Shown one piece after another: positions 35,143 to 44,587 of a stretch of DNA of 64,000 nt. A program made the translations under genes and the position numbers. This stretch comes from Oligoflexia bacterium (lineage in GTDB: Bacteria; Bdellovibrionota; Bacteriovoracia; Bacteriovoracales; Bacteriovoracaceae), in assembly GCA_015232355.1 (NCBI GenBank), contig JADFZW010000001.1, forward strand, positions 248,001-312,000, given 5' to 3'. Below the pieces are notes generated by a model that worked only from the letters and a program-made list of their open reading frames with translations, had not been told where the DNA came from and searched no databases. Within the stretch, counting starts at the first letter, position 1, and each line of letters opens with the position of its first letter.

Positions 35143-36567
35143 ATGTTTAAGTTTAATATTAATGTTTTTGCACTTTCTATTTTCATTACTTTATTCTTTT
35201 CATCCATTTCAATTCTTCAAGCAGAAGATAAAAAAACAAATACCAATATCAACATTATTCCAGTTGGTGATGCAACCTTAGAGAGAGAAAAAATATCAAT
35301 TATTCCTCCCTTTATTGATAGTTCTCTTAGTTCCAAATCAAATATCAATGCCAACCTCAGCAAACTGCTTGATGGTTTTCAATCGTTATTTCTAAACGAT
35401 TTTGCTTTTTATCAAAATAAATTTCTTGTTCCTAATTATAAAGAGCTATCCTTAACTGGTGACAAATATAATTTACCTCATCTCTTCTATTCGCCAAATT
35501 ATGAATTATGGAGACAAAAGAAAAGCGATTTTTTAATCCATGTCAAGGGAGTAAACGCTAAAAATAGCTTGAAAATCATCATACTGGCCTATGATGTAAA
35601 GAAGGCAAAGCAAATATATCAAAACACTTTATTTGTAACTGAATCCAACTACCGCAAAGAAGGTCATAAAGTTGCTAACGACATATATAAATTAATTACA
35701 GGAAAAGAATCAATATTTACCTCTCAAATTGTCTTCGTTTCTGATAGAGGTAGCGTTTATGCAAAAGGTGAAGTAACTAAAGAATTATATATCATGGACT
35801 TTGATGGCCACAATACAACCAAGCTCACCAACCATCAAGGAGTTGTAATCTCTCCTATGATTTCTAAAGATAAAAATCTTATCCTCTATAGTCTTATCAG
35901 AAACATTAAAGGCAAAAAGAAAAATGTTGATCTCTATCTTCTCGATTTAAAAAGTCAAACCACCAGACCAATTTCTACTCTCGAAGGAATTAACTCTGGA
36001 GCAGTTTTTTTACCCGATGGAGAAAATATCGCTCTTACTCTCTCTCAAAATGGTAATGCTGATATCTTTATAATGAATATAAACAGCAAACAACTTCGAC
36101 AGATAACTAAACATCCAAGTGAAGATGTAGATCCTTCTATCTCTCACGATGGAAAACTGATGGCCTTTCTCTCTGGGCGACCAGGAAGAGCAATGATTTA
36201 TGTATGTGATCCAAGTGGAATAGAAAAAGATGTTAGACGAGTTAGTTACGTTGGAGAATTTCATGCTACTCCAAGATTCTCTCCTGATGGACAAGAGATC
36301 GTCTTCTCATCGTGGGTTGATAATAATTTTGACATCTTTAGAATAGATACTGAAGGAAAAGTGTTACATCGTTTGACAAAAAACTTTGGTTCTTGTGAAG
36401 AACCATCATTTTCTAGTGATAATCAATTCATTGTTTTTAGCTCTAAGAGAAGTATTACTCGTAAAACCATTGTACAAGATTTATACATTATGGATCGAGA
36501 TGGAGAAATCATCGGAGCAATCACTCACAATATTGGAAATTGTACATCTCCAAGATGGTCAAATTAA
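35143..36567 (+). CDS. tolB: TolB, periplasmic beta-propeller protein
   Basis: 474 residues with a signal peptide ending near residue 27. An N-terminal alpha/beta domain is followed by repeated WD40-like blades with Ser-Pro/Asp-Gly-x-x-Ile signatures, for example RFSPDGQEIVFSSWVDNNFDIFRID and SFSSDNQFIVFSSKR. TolB binds Pal and colicin-receptor partners in the periplasm. No pal gene follows in this window. Preceded by a good TTTGAGGTAG ribosome site. Confidence 0.93.
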   Translation: MFKFNINVFALSIFITLFFSSISILQAEDKKTNTNINIIPVGDATLEREKISIIPPFIDSSLSSKSNINANLSKLLDGFQSLFLNDFAFYQNKFLVPNYKELSLTGDKYNLPHLFYSPNYELWRQKKSDFLIHVKGVNAKNSLKIIILAYDVKKAKQIYQNTLFVTESNYRKEGHKVANDIYKLITGKESIFTSQIVFVSDRGSVYAKGEVTKELYIMDFDGHNTTKLTNHQGVVISPMISKDKNLILYSLIRNIKGKKKNVDLYLLDLKSQTTRPISTLEGINSGAVFLPDGENIALTLSQNGNADIFIMNINSKQLRQITKHPSEDVDPSISHDGKLMAFLSGRPGRAMIYVCDPSGIEKDVRRVSYVGEFHATPRFSPDGQEIVFSSWVDNNFDIFRIDTEGKVLHRLTKNFGSCEEPSFSSDNQFIVFSSKRSITRKTIVQDLYIMDRDGEIIGAITHNIGNCTSPRWSN

Positions 36568-36626
36568 TTTTTTCCTCTAAATTATCCTCTAAATTGTCTA
36601 ATCTTTAGGCACTGCGAAAATTTATC

Positions 36627-36654
36627 TTGTAAAAAATTCAGATAGTGGTATAAT
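36627..36654 (+). promoter_or_regulatory. Sigma-70-type promoter upstream of the NtrC-like regulator
   Basis: TTGTAA (36627-36632), a 16-nt spacer and TATAAT (36649-36654) lie about 95 bp upstream of the regulator start. Confidence 0.65.
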
Positions 36655-36747
36655 TGCGTCAACATTTAATTCAACTCTACTTTAAAGTGTAAAAAAATAA
36701 TTCACTTACAAAGTAAACAACTTAATAAAACGTTTAGGAGTTATACA

Positions 36748-38382
36748 ATGAATGGTCTTCTAACCTATACATCAGATGATATTCAAAAATTAATGTCCAT
36801 TCTTTATTCATCATTAGATGAATCCCTCTTTTTCTCAGAGCTATCCAAATTTATTAAAGACTTTACCAAAGCAGAGAGAGTTACTATTTACAAAGCAAAT
36901 CCTGATGAATCCATAGAACTTACTTCAGTAGATGGTCGCCATACAGTTAACAAAATTAAAAGTGGTGAAGGTATTTTAGGTCATGTAGTAAAAACTAAAA
37001 GAGCATACTTCTCTAATATGATAAGAAGAGATCCTCTTTATAACAAATCTCACTATCCAACTCAAAACTCATCTCAACTTGTGATCGCTGAATTATGTAT
37101 CCCTATTGTAGTAAATAATCAGGTGATTGCTGTTATTAATTTTCAATCTACTAACTCTGAAGTTAAATATGATTATAGCAATATAAATGCGATTCAAAAT
37201 ATTTTAACTGAAATTAAAAGACCACTGATCAACCTTCAAATGTACCTGGCATCCAAACACTTAAATGATGTACTTAATGTTAAACTAGAGCAGGAAATCA
37301 GATCTAAATCACCTCACGCTCTCTTTTCTTCCAACATACCTTTTTATAAAAAAATGTCCGCTTGTATACAAGATGTCAGTGATTCTTCTGAGGTAAATCT
37401 TATTGGTAACTCCCTAGTATTTCAAAAAATATTAGGATTGGCAGACTCAATATCTAAGACAAGAAACAATGTCTTAATAAATGGTAACAGCGGTGTAGGT
37501 AAACTCTCTCTTGCTTATCATATTTATAATAAGAGCAAGAGCAAAACTGATGCTAAAACTGATGCTAAAACTGATAATAATAATGAAAAACTTATCTTAG
37601 TTGATTGCCTTAAATTAAAAGAATTGGTGAATTTAAGAAATAGTGTCCCTAGCTTCGCTACCACTATTAATAGCAGTGAAGAAAATCCATTAACCGAAGC
37701 TTTTGCTTTAGTAAAAAATAATGGCACTATCATTTTAAAAAATATTCACAACATGCCTTTAACATCACAGATAGAATTACTAAATACTATAGAAAAACAT
37801 GATGATATCAGAATAATTATTACTACCAGTCATAATGTTGATGATCTAATTCAAAAGGGCAAACTCAACAAACAACTGATGCAAACGTTGAATTATTTTC
37901 AAATTACAATTCCTGCTTTAAATGAACGAATGGAAGATCTTCTTTTATTAGTCGATGATTATCTAAATAATAAATCATCTCAGAAATCAACATCCTCTCA
38001 AAACAATCAAGAAAAGGTAAAAGTTGTTGAGACTAATGATGAGGTAAAACAAATCCTCCAAAGTTATAATTGGCCAGGTAACATAAAAGAGTTATGGAAG
38101 ATTTTGAATTGCGCCATAACCATGACTGAAACAAACACAATAACTGCATCGCACTTACCAGATTTTATAAAACCAAAGAAGAGCAAAAAGAGTAAAGAAG
38201 AAGATGAGATGGAGTCCTTTGAACTTCAAACTTTGGATTTAATGGAAAAGAAGTATATAGTTTTGACCTTGCATAAACTAAAAGGAAACAAATCAAAGAC
38301 TGCTAAGGCACTAGGAATAACCATCAAAACCCTATACAATAAACTTCACTATCATGGTATGAGTGATTTTATAAAAAAATAA
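36748..38382 (+). CDS. GAF-AAA-Fis regulator with inactivated sigma-54 ATPase domain
   Basis: 544 residues. A GAF domain (about 15-170, IKSGEGILGHVVKTKRAYF) is followed by an NtrC-type AAA domain (about 215-420) and a Fis-type helix-turn-helix (about 495-535, GNKSKTAKALGITIKTLYNKL). The Walker A is GNSGVGKL. The Walker B, normally GTLFLDEI, reads GTIILKNI, losing both acidic residues. The GAFTGA loop that contacts sigma-54 is missing and the Arg-finger segment reads LNKQLMQTL. It therefore should not activate sigma-54 promoters and may act as a DNA-binding repressor or TyrR-like regulator. GGAG is 10 nt before the ATG. Confidence 0.85.
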   Translation: MNGLLTYTSDDIQKLMSILYSSLDESLFFSELSKFIKDFTKAERVTIYKANPDESIELTSVDGRHTVNKIKSGEGILGHVVKTKRAYFSNMIRRDPLYNKSHYPTQNSSQLVIAELCIPIVVNNQVIAVINFQSTNSEVKYDYSNINAIQNILTEIKRPLINLQMYLASKHLNDVLNVKLEQEIRSKSPHALFSSNIPFYKKMSACIQDVSDSSEVNLIGNSLVFQKILGLADSISKTRNNVLINGNSGVGKLSLAYHIYNKSKSKTDAKTDAKTDNNNEKLILVDCLKLKELVNLRNSVPSFATTINSSEENPLTEAFALVKNNGTIILKNIHNMPLTSQIELLNTIEKHDDIRIIITTSHNVDDLIQKGKLNKQLMQTLNYFQITIPALNERMEDLLLLVDDYLNNKSSQKSTSSQNNQEKVKVVETNDEVKQILQSYNWPGNIKELWKILNCAITMTETNTITASHLPDFIKPKKSKKSKEEDEMESFELQTLDLMEKKYIVLTLHKLKGNKSKTAKALGITIKTLYNKLHYHGMSDFIKK

Positions 38383-38445
38383 TGATAGAAATAAGATAAT
38401 AAATAATTAATTAACCTTAACCTTAAACAATGGAGTAATAATCAA

Positions 38446-38664
38446 ATGAAAGAGATGCCTATAACAAATAACTCCAAAATGATAGAAATCGAAAATGAGA
38501 ATATAAGGGGGCTTAAAAATTTTAGACACTCTCAAGATATCGAGAATTTTTATCGTTTTGTTCACGAGCATGAGTTAAGAAGAGAAGCAAAGATTATCCT
38601 GGATCGAATTTTTGCTTATACAAGCAAAGCTAAAAAGAAAAAGAAAAACAAAGTATCCCAATAG
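38446..38664 (+). CDS. Small basic protein, unknown
   Basis: 72 residues with GGAG about 12 nt before the ATG. The middle (FRHSQDIENFYRFVHEHELRREAKIILDRIFAYT) looks like a conserved helical core, and the C-terminus is poly-Lys (KKKKKNK). It lies in the 440-bp gap between the regulator and ftsE, same strand. No family recognised. Confidence 0.5.
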   Translation: MKEMPITNNSKMIEIENENIRGLKNFRHSQDIENFYRFVHEHELRREAKIILDRIFAYTSKAKKKKKNKVSQ

Positions 38665-38820
38665 CTATAATTTAAAACATAACAATAGTTCACACCCACC
38701 AAATAATAACATTTACTTAAAAATATCTTTTAATATAGAATTTAAATAAGAGATACTTTTACAGGTAGTATCTAGTACCTCTTCTCTTAAGATTTATCTT
38801 TTTTATTAAAAGGTGACTCT

Positions 38821-39639
38821 ATGTACTTAAACAATGGTCGTGGCCCCCGTGATTTAAATAGTAATAGTCTCGTCCACACCAATAATATAAAAAGAAATAC
38901 TAAAAATACTAATTTTTATTCTAAAGACGATCAAAATTATTCTATCAACTATATCTACCATCTTGAGGACGTTAGTGTTCAATTCGCAAAAAATAAAATT
39001 TTAAAATCAATATCATTCACCATTAATCCCCAAGATAAGATTTTTCTTATTGGACCATCTGGTGCTGGCAAAACTACTTTTTTAAAACTTTTACGAGGTA
39101 TCGTTCGTCCCACTGAAGGTAGAATATTAAGATCATCAAATTCACACAACCAATCGAAAATCAGCAATTCAAATTATTTATGTAATCCATTAAATTTTGC
39201 TTCCCTAATATTTCAAGATTTCAGATTAATAAATGATTGGAGTCTGGAAGACAATCTATGGATCTCCTACGATCCTCAAATATATAAGAGCAAAGATGAG
39301 TTTAATGATGACTTAATTAATTTAAGCAAATTATTTACTATAAAAGATAAATTAGATTTTAAAGTCAGTGCTTGCAATGAAGGAATCAAACAAAAAACTG
39401 CCATCATAAGATCCCTTCTCAGCAAACCACAAGTTATTTTAGCAGATGAACCAACCAGCGCTCTCGACAATACCAACACAGAACGGCTCTATGAAATACT
39501 CACCTTCTACAATGAAAAAAATGGTATCACCTTTGTGTGGGCATCTCACAATAAAGATTTAATAAAAAATTTCTCTGGAAAAATAATTCAAGTTGATAAT
39601 GGTCGACTCACATATATGGGACACTCATGTTTTACATAA
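38821..39639 (+). CDS. ftsE: FtsE, cell-division ABC ATPase with degenerate signature
   Basis: ABC ATPase that with FtsX controls septal peptidoglycan hydrolases. After an extra 45-residue N-terminus come Walker A GPSGAGKTT, Q-loop IFQDFRLI, Walker B VILADEPTSALD and the H-loop WASHNKD. The signature motif, LSGGEQQR in E. coli FtsE, is here ACNEGIKQK, so the Ser-Gly-Gly that contacts ATP across the dimer is lost. Its stop overlaps the ftsX start by 13 bp. Confidence 0.88.
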   Translation: MYLNNGRGPRDLNSNSLVHTNNIKRNTKNTNFYSKDDQNYSINYIYHLEDVSVQFAKNKILKSISFTINPQDKIFLIGPSGAGKTTFLKLLRGIVRPTEGRILRSSNSHNQSKISNSNYLCNPLNFASLIFQDFRLINDWSLEDNLWISYDPQIYKSKDEFNDDLINLSKLFTIKDKLDFKVSACNEGIKQKTAIIRSLLSKPQVILADEPTSALDNTNTERLYEILTFYNEKNGITFVWASHNKDLIKNFSGKIIQVDNGRLTYMGHSCFT

Positions 39640-40433
39640 ATTGTTTTTTTAAAACCATCAGACATTCTCCCATTTGTGGATCAATCTTTATATTGATGTC
39701 TTCGCTCTTATTTCTGGCCGGATATCAAGGGGAGTATCTACAAAAAAAATTTTGGCAATACTATGGAGAAGATCTTTTCTATCCCTATTTTTATGTACTC
39801 TTTCAGGGAGAAAAAAATCTGCAATTGGCGCAAACACAGTTATCCAAACTTCCAGGTATTATTAAAATATATATTCAAGACAAGAATGTCTTAAGTGAAA
39901 CAGTGAAAAAATCCTTTAGCGAAGTCAACCTACCTTTGGCCATCTCCTCAGAATTGGACAGTAATTTTTATGGAATGAAAATTATACTCGAACCAGATAT
40001 CTCGGTGGATTCAACTAATTTGATAAAAAAATATATCGACCATCTATTTAAAAATGGAAATATTTCTAGTACTGCTATTAAAATTCGCTACAAATCCAAC
40101 AATCAATATGATCGCAGTATTGTTTTATTATTAAAAAAATGGGGAGGAGTAATTCTCTTGATCTTTTTAATCATACTGTGGCCATTATCGTATTATATTT
40201 TCATGCTTCCAAACAAAAAAATTTTCTATCTAATGGAACTCTACCAACGTAGATCTCATATTGGAATAAAAGTAATCATTCCAATTATGATAATAATAAA
40301 TTTAATTATTGCTTGTTCTTCTTTGTTTATTAATACTCCTTCGTACTTTGGATTACTATCTCTTATTGTATTAACTATTTTGATTATATTAACAGTTGAA
40401 TATAAAAAATATGATTGCTTCGATAAGCTTTAA
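39627..40433 (+). CDS. ftsX: FtsX-like division permease
   Basis: 268 residues: one N-terminal membrane segment (about 18-36), a periplasmic domain of about 130 residues, and three more segments near the C-terminus. This is the four-helix FtsX layout with the periplasmic loop that recruits EnvC-type activators. Overlaps ftsE by 13 bp and the EnvC-like gene by 23 bp, the classic ftsE-ftsX-envC order. Confidence 0.85.
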   Translation: MFYINCFFKTIRHSPICGSIFILMSSLLFLAGYQGEYLQKKFWQYYGEDLFYPYFYVLFQGEKNLQLAQTQLSKLPGIIKIYIQDKNVLSETVKKSFSEVNLPLAISSELDSNFYGMKIILEPDISVDSTNLIKKYIDHLFKNGNISSTAIKIRYKSNNQYDRSIVLLLKKWGGVILLIFLIILWPLSYYIFMLPNKKIFYLMELYQRRSHIGIKVIIPIMIIINLIIACSSLFINTPSYFGLLSLIVLTILIILTVEYKKYDCFDKL

Positions 40434-41517
40434 ATTTAGAATATTACCTACTATTAGTACTATTAGTATTATTGGTATTATTGGTATGTTTTTACTTCAA
40501 TCCATATCATCTTCATTTGCATCCATTAATAAACGATCATATAAAAAAGAGCTCGTCTCCAAATCAAGAGCAATTTTAAAAATTAAACATGAAATTGATA
40601 AATTAGAAAGAGAATTGAATAGTAAAAACGATGCTTATTTACAGCACATTGAAAAAATAAAAAAGATCGATAGTAGCATCGTTAATACAAATAACTTATT
40701 AATGGAGGCAAATTCTCGTTTAAACAAAAAAAAAGAATCTCTTAGTAAATTACTTCGAGCACACATAATGAACAATCTTGAGAATAATTCCTTAACCGAT
40801 GACTATCAAGATATTGCCCATGATAATACTGCCTCTGAATCCGAATCATTGGAGTTTCTTTTAAAGAAACAAGTCTTAAAAATGAATATTGAACAGCAAC
40901 TAAAGGCAGTTAACGAAGAACAATTAATTAATGAAAATCTAAAAAAAGAGTTGGATCTACTTAAAGAACGACTTAATGAATATTCACAAATTACCGAGGC
41001 GCTCTCTCAATTACTTCTTGAAATGGAAAATAAAAAAATTGAATTGGCCCAACAATATAACAAGATAGATATAGCAACTGCACCCAAAATTGAAAAAGTG
41101 GCCACTGCCACTGCTACTGCCACAGCTACGGAAAGCACTCTTATAAAAAACAATAATTTTGTTTCACCTTTACTAAATTTTTTCAAAGTTATCCCTGAAA
41201 AAAAAGGAGTAATGTTTCAATTCAAAGATAGCTCTCCTGTGTACGCTACAGACAAGGGTATCGTCGCATATTCAGGCACACTCTCCACCTACGGAAACAT
41301 TATTATCATTGACCATGGAAAAGATATTCGTTCAGTTACACTTGGGAATTTTAAATGTAAGCTAAAAAAGAATGATTCAGTCGAAATTGGAGATATTGTT
41401 GGTTATACTATGAAAGGAGAACATAAGACTGGAAATCTTTATTTTGAAATAAGAGTTAAGGATTCTCCTCAAAATATCTCTAGCTGGTTTCAAAAAAAAG
41501 AATTAAATAAAATTTAA
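40411..41517 (+). CDS. EnvC-like amidase activator (degenerate LytM)
   Basis: 368 residues from the ATG at 40411, preferred over a TTG 15 nt earlier. Signal peptide or anchor (about 15-35), then long coiled coil (about 45-220) and a LytM/M23 domain (about 260-365, GIVAYSGTLSTYGNIIIIDHGKD). The zinc-binding His of the first motif and the HxH motif are absent (LYFEIRVK), as in E. coli EnvC, which activates amidases rather than cutting itself. A poly-Ala-Thr insert near 235-245 is repeat-coded. Followed by ctpA. Confidence 0.87.
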   Translation: MIASISFKFRILPTISTISIIGIIGMFLLQSISSSFASINKRSYKKELVSKSRAILKIKHEIDKLERELNSKNDAYLQHIEKIKKIDSSIVNTNNLLMEANSRLNKKKESLSKLLRAHIMNNLENNSLTDDYQDIAHDNTASESESLEFLLKKQVLKMNIEQQLKAVNEEQLINENLKKELDLLKERLNEYSQITEALSQLLLEMENKKIELAQQYNKIDIATAPKIEKVATATATATATESTLIKNNNFVSPLLNFFKVIPEKKGVMFQFKDSSPVYATDKGIVAYSGTLSTYGNIIIIDHGKDIRSVTLGNFKCKLKKNDSVEIGDIVGYTMKGEHKTGNLYFEIRVKDSPQNISSWFQKKELNKI

Positions 41518-41592
41518 CCTTGATATAATATATATATAAATTATAAATAAAATAATAGTGTAACCAGTAGTAAATTAACCGGCGGGAAATAA

Positions 41593-43200
41593 ATGCTCAA
41601 TTTAAACAAAAATTTGCATCTCTTATCTTTTAATATCCTTTTCTCATTTATTATCTTTCTATCATTTTATCTGTATTCAGCATCTATAACAGTCCCCCTA
41701 TCAGCAGCAGAAAAAAATTCAGATACAAATAAAAATATTCCCGTAATGAGCAAAGGCCAACAAGCTCTCAGCGCTGCTGCCAAAGCAAAAAATGATTCCG
41801 CCAACAAATCTCGTTTTGAATATCTAGAGCTTTTTAATAAAATATTATTCATGATCGAAACTCAATACTATCGTGATGTGGACACAGGTAAGCTAGTTCA
41901 AGGAGCAATAAAGGGAATGATGGATACTCTCGATCCTCACTCATCTTTTTTAGATAAAGATATATTTAATAAAATGCAAGATGATACCTCTGGAGAATTT
42001 GGTGGATTAGGAATTGAAGTTACTCAAAAAGATGGAGTGATTTATATCATTACTCCACTTGATGATACTCCAGCATATAAAGCAGGACTTAAATCAGGAG
42101 ATAAAATTGTTGAAATTGAACATGAATCCTGTCTAGGTCTAACATTGGAAGAGGCAGTAAAAAAAATGAAGGGCGATGTAGGGACCAAAATAATTTTAGG
42201 TATAGTTCGCGAAGGAATCACTGGTATAAGACAATACGAAATAGTTCGTGAAAAAATTAAAACTAAACCAGTCAAGTTTGAATTGATAGATAATAACTTT
42301 GCTTTTATTCGTTTAACTCAATTCCAAAGCAACTCTGCTGATTCCATTAGAAAAGCACTTCAAAAATTAAGAGAGGAATCGAAAAAAAATGGCGGCATCC
42401 TCGGAATCATTTTAGATTTAAGATCTAATCCCGGCGGACTTCTAGATGAAGCAGTAGAAGTGGCATCCATCTTTTTAAAAGAGGGAGTGGTCGTATCAAT
42501 AGAGGGAAGAAATGAAGAAAAACGTGATGTACGTTATGTAGCTCAAACTCAACTGGAGCAAAAAGAATTAGATCTTCCTCTCATTGTATTAATTAATGGT
42601 GCCTCCGCCTCTGCTTCAGAGATTGTTGCCGGCGCACTTCAAGACTACAAAAGGGCCATCATTATGGGTAACCAATCATTTGGAAAGGGATCAGTTCAAT
42701 CTGTGGCCAAAATAGACGAGGAAAATGGTGTGAAATTAACTATCGCCCAATATCTAACACCACTCAAACGTAAAATTCAAGCAGTAGGAATAAAACCAGA
42801 TGTTGACTTAGATGAAATCGACGCCTCTTGGATAACTAGTAATTCAAAACCCGCCCGTTATATGAGAGAGCGAGATCTAAAAAATTATTTAAGTGCAACT
42901 ATCGAAACTGATGCGGAAAAAGAGTTACGAATGAAACGAGAGAAAGAGGATCGTGCAAAAAGAATAAAAGAAATAGAAGAGAAACGTAAAGAAAAAGAAA
43001 AAAATAAAGATAAAAATAAGAGTGCTAGCAAAAGCAGTAAAGGAAGCAAAGGTAACGCTGTTAATGGCAATGGCGATGATGATGACGATGATGATGGCGA
43101 TATGTTCAAAAAGTATGAAGCAAAGAGTGACTACCAGGTACTTCAAGCAATAAATTTCTTAAAATCTTTTAAGATATTCAAATCGTTTTTAAACAAGTAA
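41593..43200 (+). CDS. ctpA: CtpA-like C-terminal processing protease
   Basis: 535-residue periplasmic S41 protease with a signal peptide. The PDZ domain lies at about 130-215 (GGLGIEVTQKDGVIYIITP). The catalytic Ser is in GASASASE (336-343) and the base is Lys365 in QSFGKGSVQ. It trims lipoproteins and peptidoglycan enzymes in other species. The C-terminal 100 residues are Lys/Glu/Asp repeats with a poly-Asp run. Located between the EnvC-like gene and xseA. Confidence 0.94.
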   Translation: MLNLNKNLHLLSFNILFSFIIFLSFYLYSASITVPLSAAEKNSDTNKNIPVMSKGQQALSAAAKAKNDSANKSRFEYLELFNKILFMIETQYYRDVDTGKLVQGAIKGMMDTLDPHSSFLDKDIFNKMQDDTSGEFGGLGIEVTQKDGVIYIITPLDDTPAYKAGLKSGDKIVEIEHESCLGLTLEEAVKKMKGDVGTKIILGIVREGITGIRQYEIVREKIKTKPVKFELIDNNFAFIRLTQFQSNSADSIRKALQKLREESKKNGGILGIILDLRSNPGGLLDEAVEVASIFLKEGVVVSIEGRNEEKRDVRYVAQTQLEQKELDLPLIVLINGASASASEIVAGALQDYKRAIIMGNQSFGKGSVQSVAKIDEENGVKLTIAQYLTPLKRKIQAVGIKPDVDLDEIDASWITSNSKPARYMRERDLKNYLSATIETDAEKELRMKREKEDRAKRIKEIEEKRKEKEKNKDKNKSASKSSKGSKGNAVNGNGDDDDDDDGDMFKKYEAKSDYQVLQAINFLKSFKIFKSFLNK

Positions 43201-43209
43201 TAAATAGTA

Positions 43210-44499
43210 ATGGAAACATTTACTGTATCGCAGATTCTTTTTTATATAAAGGATCTTCTAGAAGACAATTTTATCGATATCTCCATTGAAGGTGAAATCT
43301 CAAACTTAAGCGAATCATCCTCTGGCCACTATTACTTTACATTAAGTGATGATCAAAGCAGTATCTCTGCAGTTCTCTTTAAAGGAGATGCTTTTAGAAA
43401 TCCTTTGATTAAACGGGGTAAACTCAAAGGTGGTGATAAAATAATTTGCCAAGGAAGCATTGGAGTCTATAGCAAAAGAGGAACCTTTCAACTAATTGTA
43501 AAAAAAATTGCTCCTGCTGGAAAAGGTGATCTTTTAAAGAAATTTGAAGAGCTAAAACAAAAATTACTCTCACAAGGTCTCTTCGATCCTAACTCTAAGA
43601 AAAAAATTCCACTCTTCCCTCGTAAAATTGCACTTATTACTGCACTTAACGGGGCGGCCCTGCAAGATTTTTTACAAATATACAAACGAAGATCTATTTG
43701 GACTAATATCTTAGTAATACCAGCGCTTGTTCAAGGTGATACCGCCGCCAGATCGCTGGTATCAGCAATAAACAAAGCACACTCCTACAATGAAACAACT
43801 AATGAAAAAATTGATGTCTTAGTGTTATGTCGTGGTGGCGGTAGCATGGAAGATTTGTGGTGCTTTAACGATGAAAATCTCGCTCTACAAATATTCAAAT
43901 CAAAAATTCCTACCATCAGTGCCGTCGGACATCATGTTGACTTCACCATTGCTGACTTTGTAGCAGACCTGCGAGCAGAAACTCCCTCAGCGGCCGCTGA
44001 AATTTTAACTGCAGCTCAAACTAAATTAATTAAAGAACTAAAAAATAACCAAGATAAGCTCATGAGCTTAATCTCCTCTAAAATAAATCAATTTGAAAAA
44101 ACTCTTTATCTTAATAATCCTAAATTAATTATTGAAAAAATAATTAGAAAAAATAACAAATTTAGAGAGCGTCTCTTTAGATTAAACATCATCGATCGCT
44201 CACAGCAGTTTTTAAAAACTTATGAAAAGCATTTTACATTGGATGAATATATTAATACTCTCAAACATTCTAATGAAAAAAAACTCTCTTTATTAAATGG
44301 AAATTTGGAAAATTATTATAAGCTTTTAACCACTCTTGACCCCAAAGAAACCTTAAACAGAGGTTATTGTTACATCACCGATCCTAATAATAATAATATT
44401 ATTATTAACAACTTAGAAAAATTCAAACTTCTCCCTTGCAAATCCACCTTAAATATTAATTTTAGCGATGGCCAGGCATCTGTTAAATGCACGCATTAA
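43210..44499 (+). CDS. xseA: Exonuclease VII large subunit
   Basis: 429 residues. The N-terminal OB fold is clear (EGEISNLSESSSGHYYFTLSDD, then VLFKGDAF). The catalytic region contains ALITALNGAALQDFLQIYKRR and RGGGSMEDLWCFNDENLA, followed by AVGHHVDFTIADFVAD. The C-terminal part is coiled coil. Degrades single-stranded DNA with the small subunit XseB, which is not seen nearby. Ten bp after ctpA. Confidence 0.93.
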   Translation: METFTVSQILFYIKDLLEDNFIDISIEGEISNLSESSSGHYYFTLSDDQSSISAVLFKGDAFRNPLIKRGKLKGGDKIICQGSIGVYSKRGTFQLIVKKIAPAGKGDLLKKFEELKQKLLSQGLFDPNSKKKIPLFPRKIALITALNGAALQDFLQIYKRRSIWTNILVIPALVQGDTAARSLVSAINKAHSYNETTNEKIDVLVLCRGGGSMEDLWCFNDENLALQIFKSKIPTISAVGHHVDFTIADFVADLRAETPSAAAEILTAAQTKLIKELKNNQDKLMSLISSKINQFEKTLYLNNPKLIIEKIIRKNNKFRERLFRLNIIDRSQQFLKTYEKHFTLDEYINTLKHSNEKKLSLLNGNLENYYKLLTTLDPKETLNRGYCYITDPNNNNIIINNLEKFKLLPCKSTLNINFSDGQASVKCTH

Positions 44500-44506
44500 T
44501 TTGCAG

Positions 44507-44539
44507 TTGACTTCAAAAAACTCCGGAGTAAAATGAAGT
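44507..44539 (+). promoter_or_regulatory. Promoter with a palindromic spacer upstream of the M23 gene
   Basis: TTGACT (44507-44512), a 16-nt spacer and TAAAAT (44529-44534). The spacer holds the perfect palindrome ACTCCGGAGT (44520-44529), flanked by AAAA and then the complementary pair ACTTCA (44510-44515) and TGAAGT (44534-44539). The symmetric dyad is centred between -35 and -10. Confidence 0.6.
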
Positions 44540-44587
44540 TGTATTCAAATTACACCTGTTACACTATAGAACACCTGGCGGATAAAT

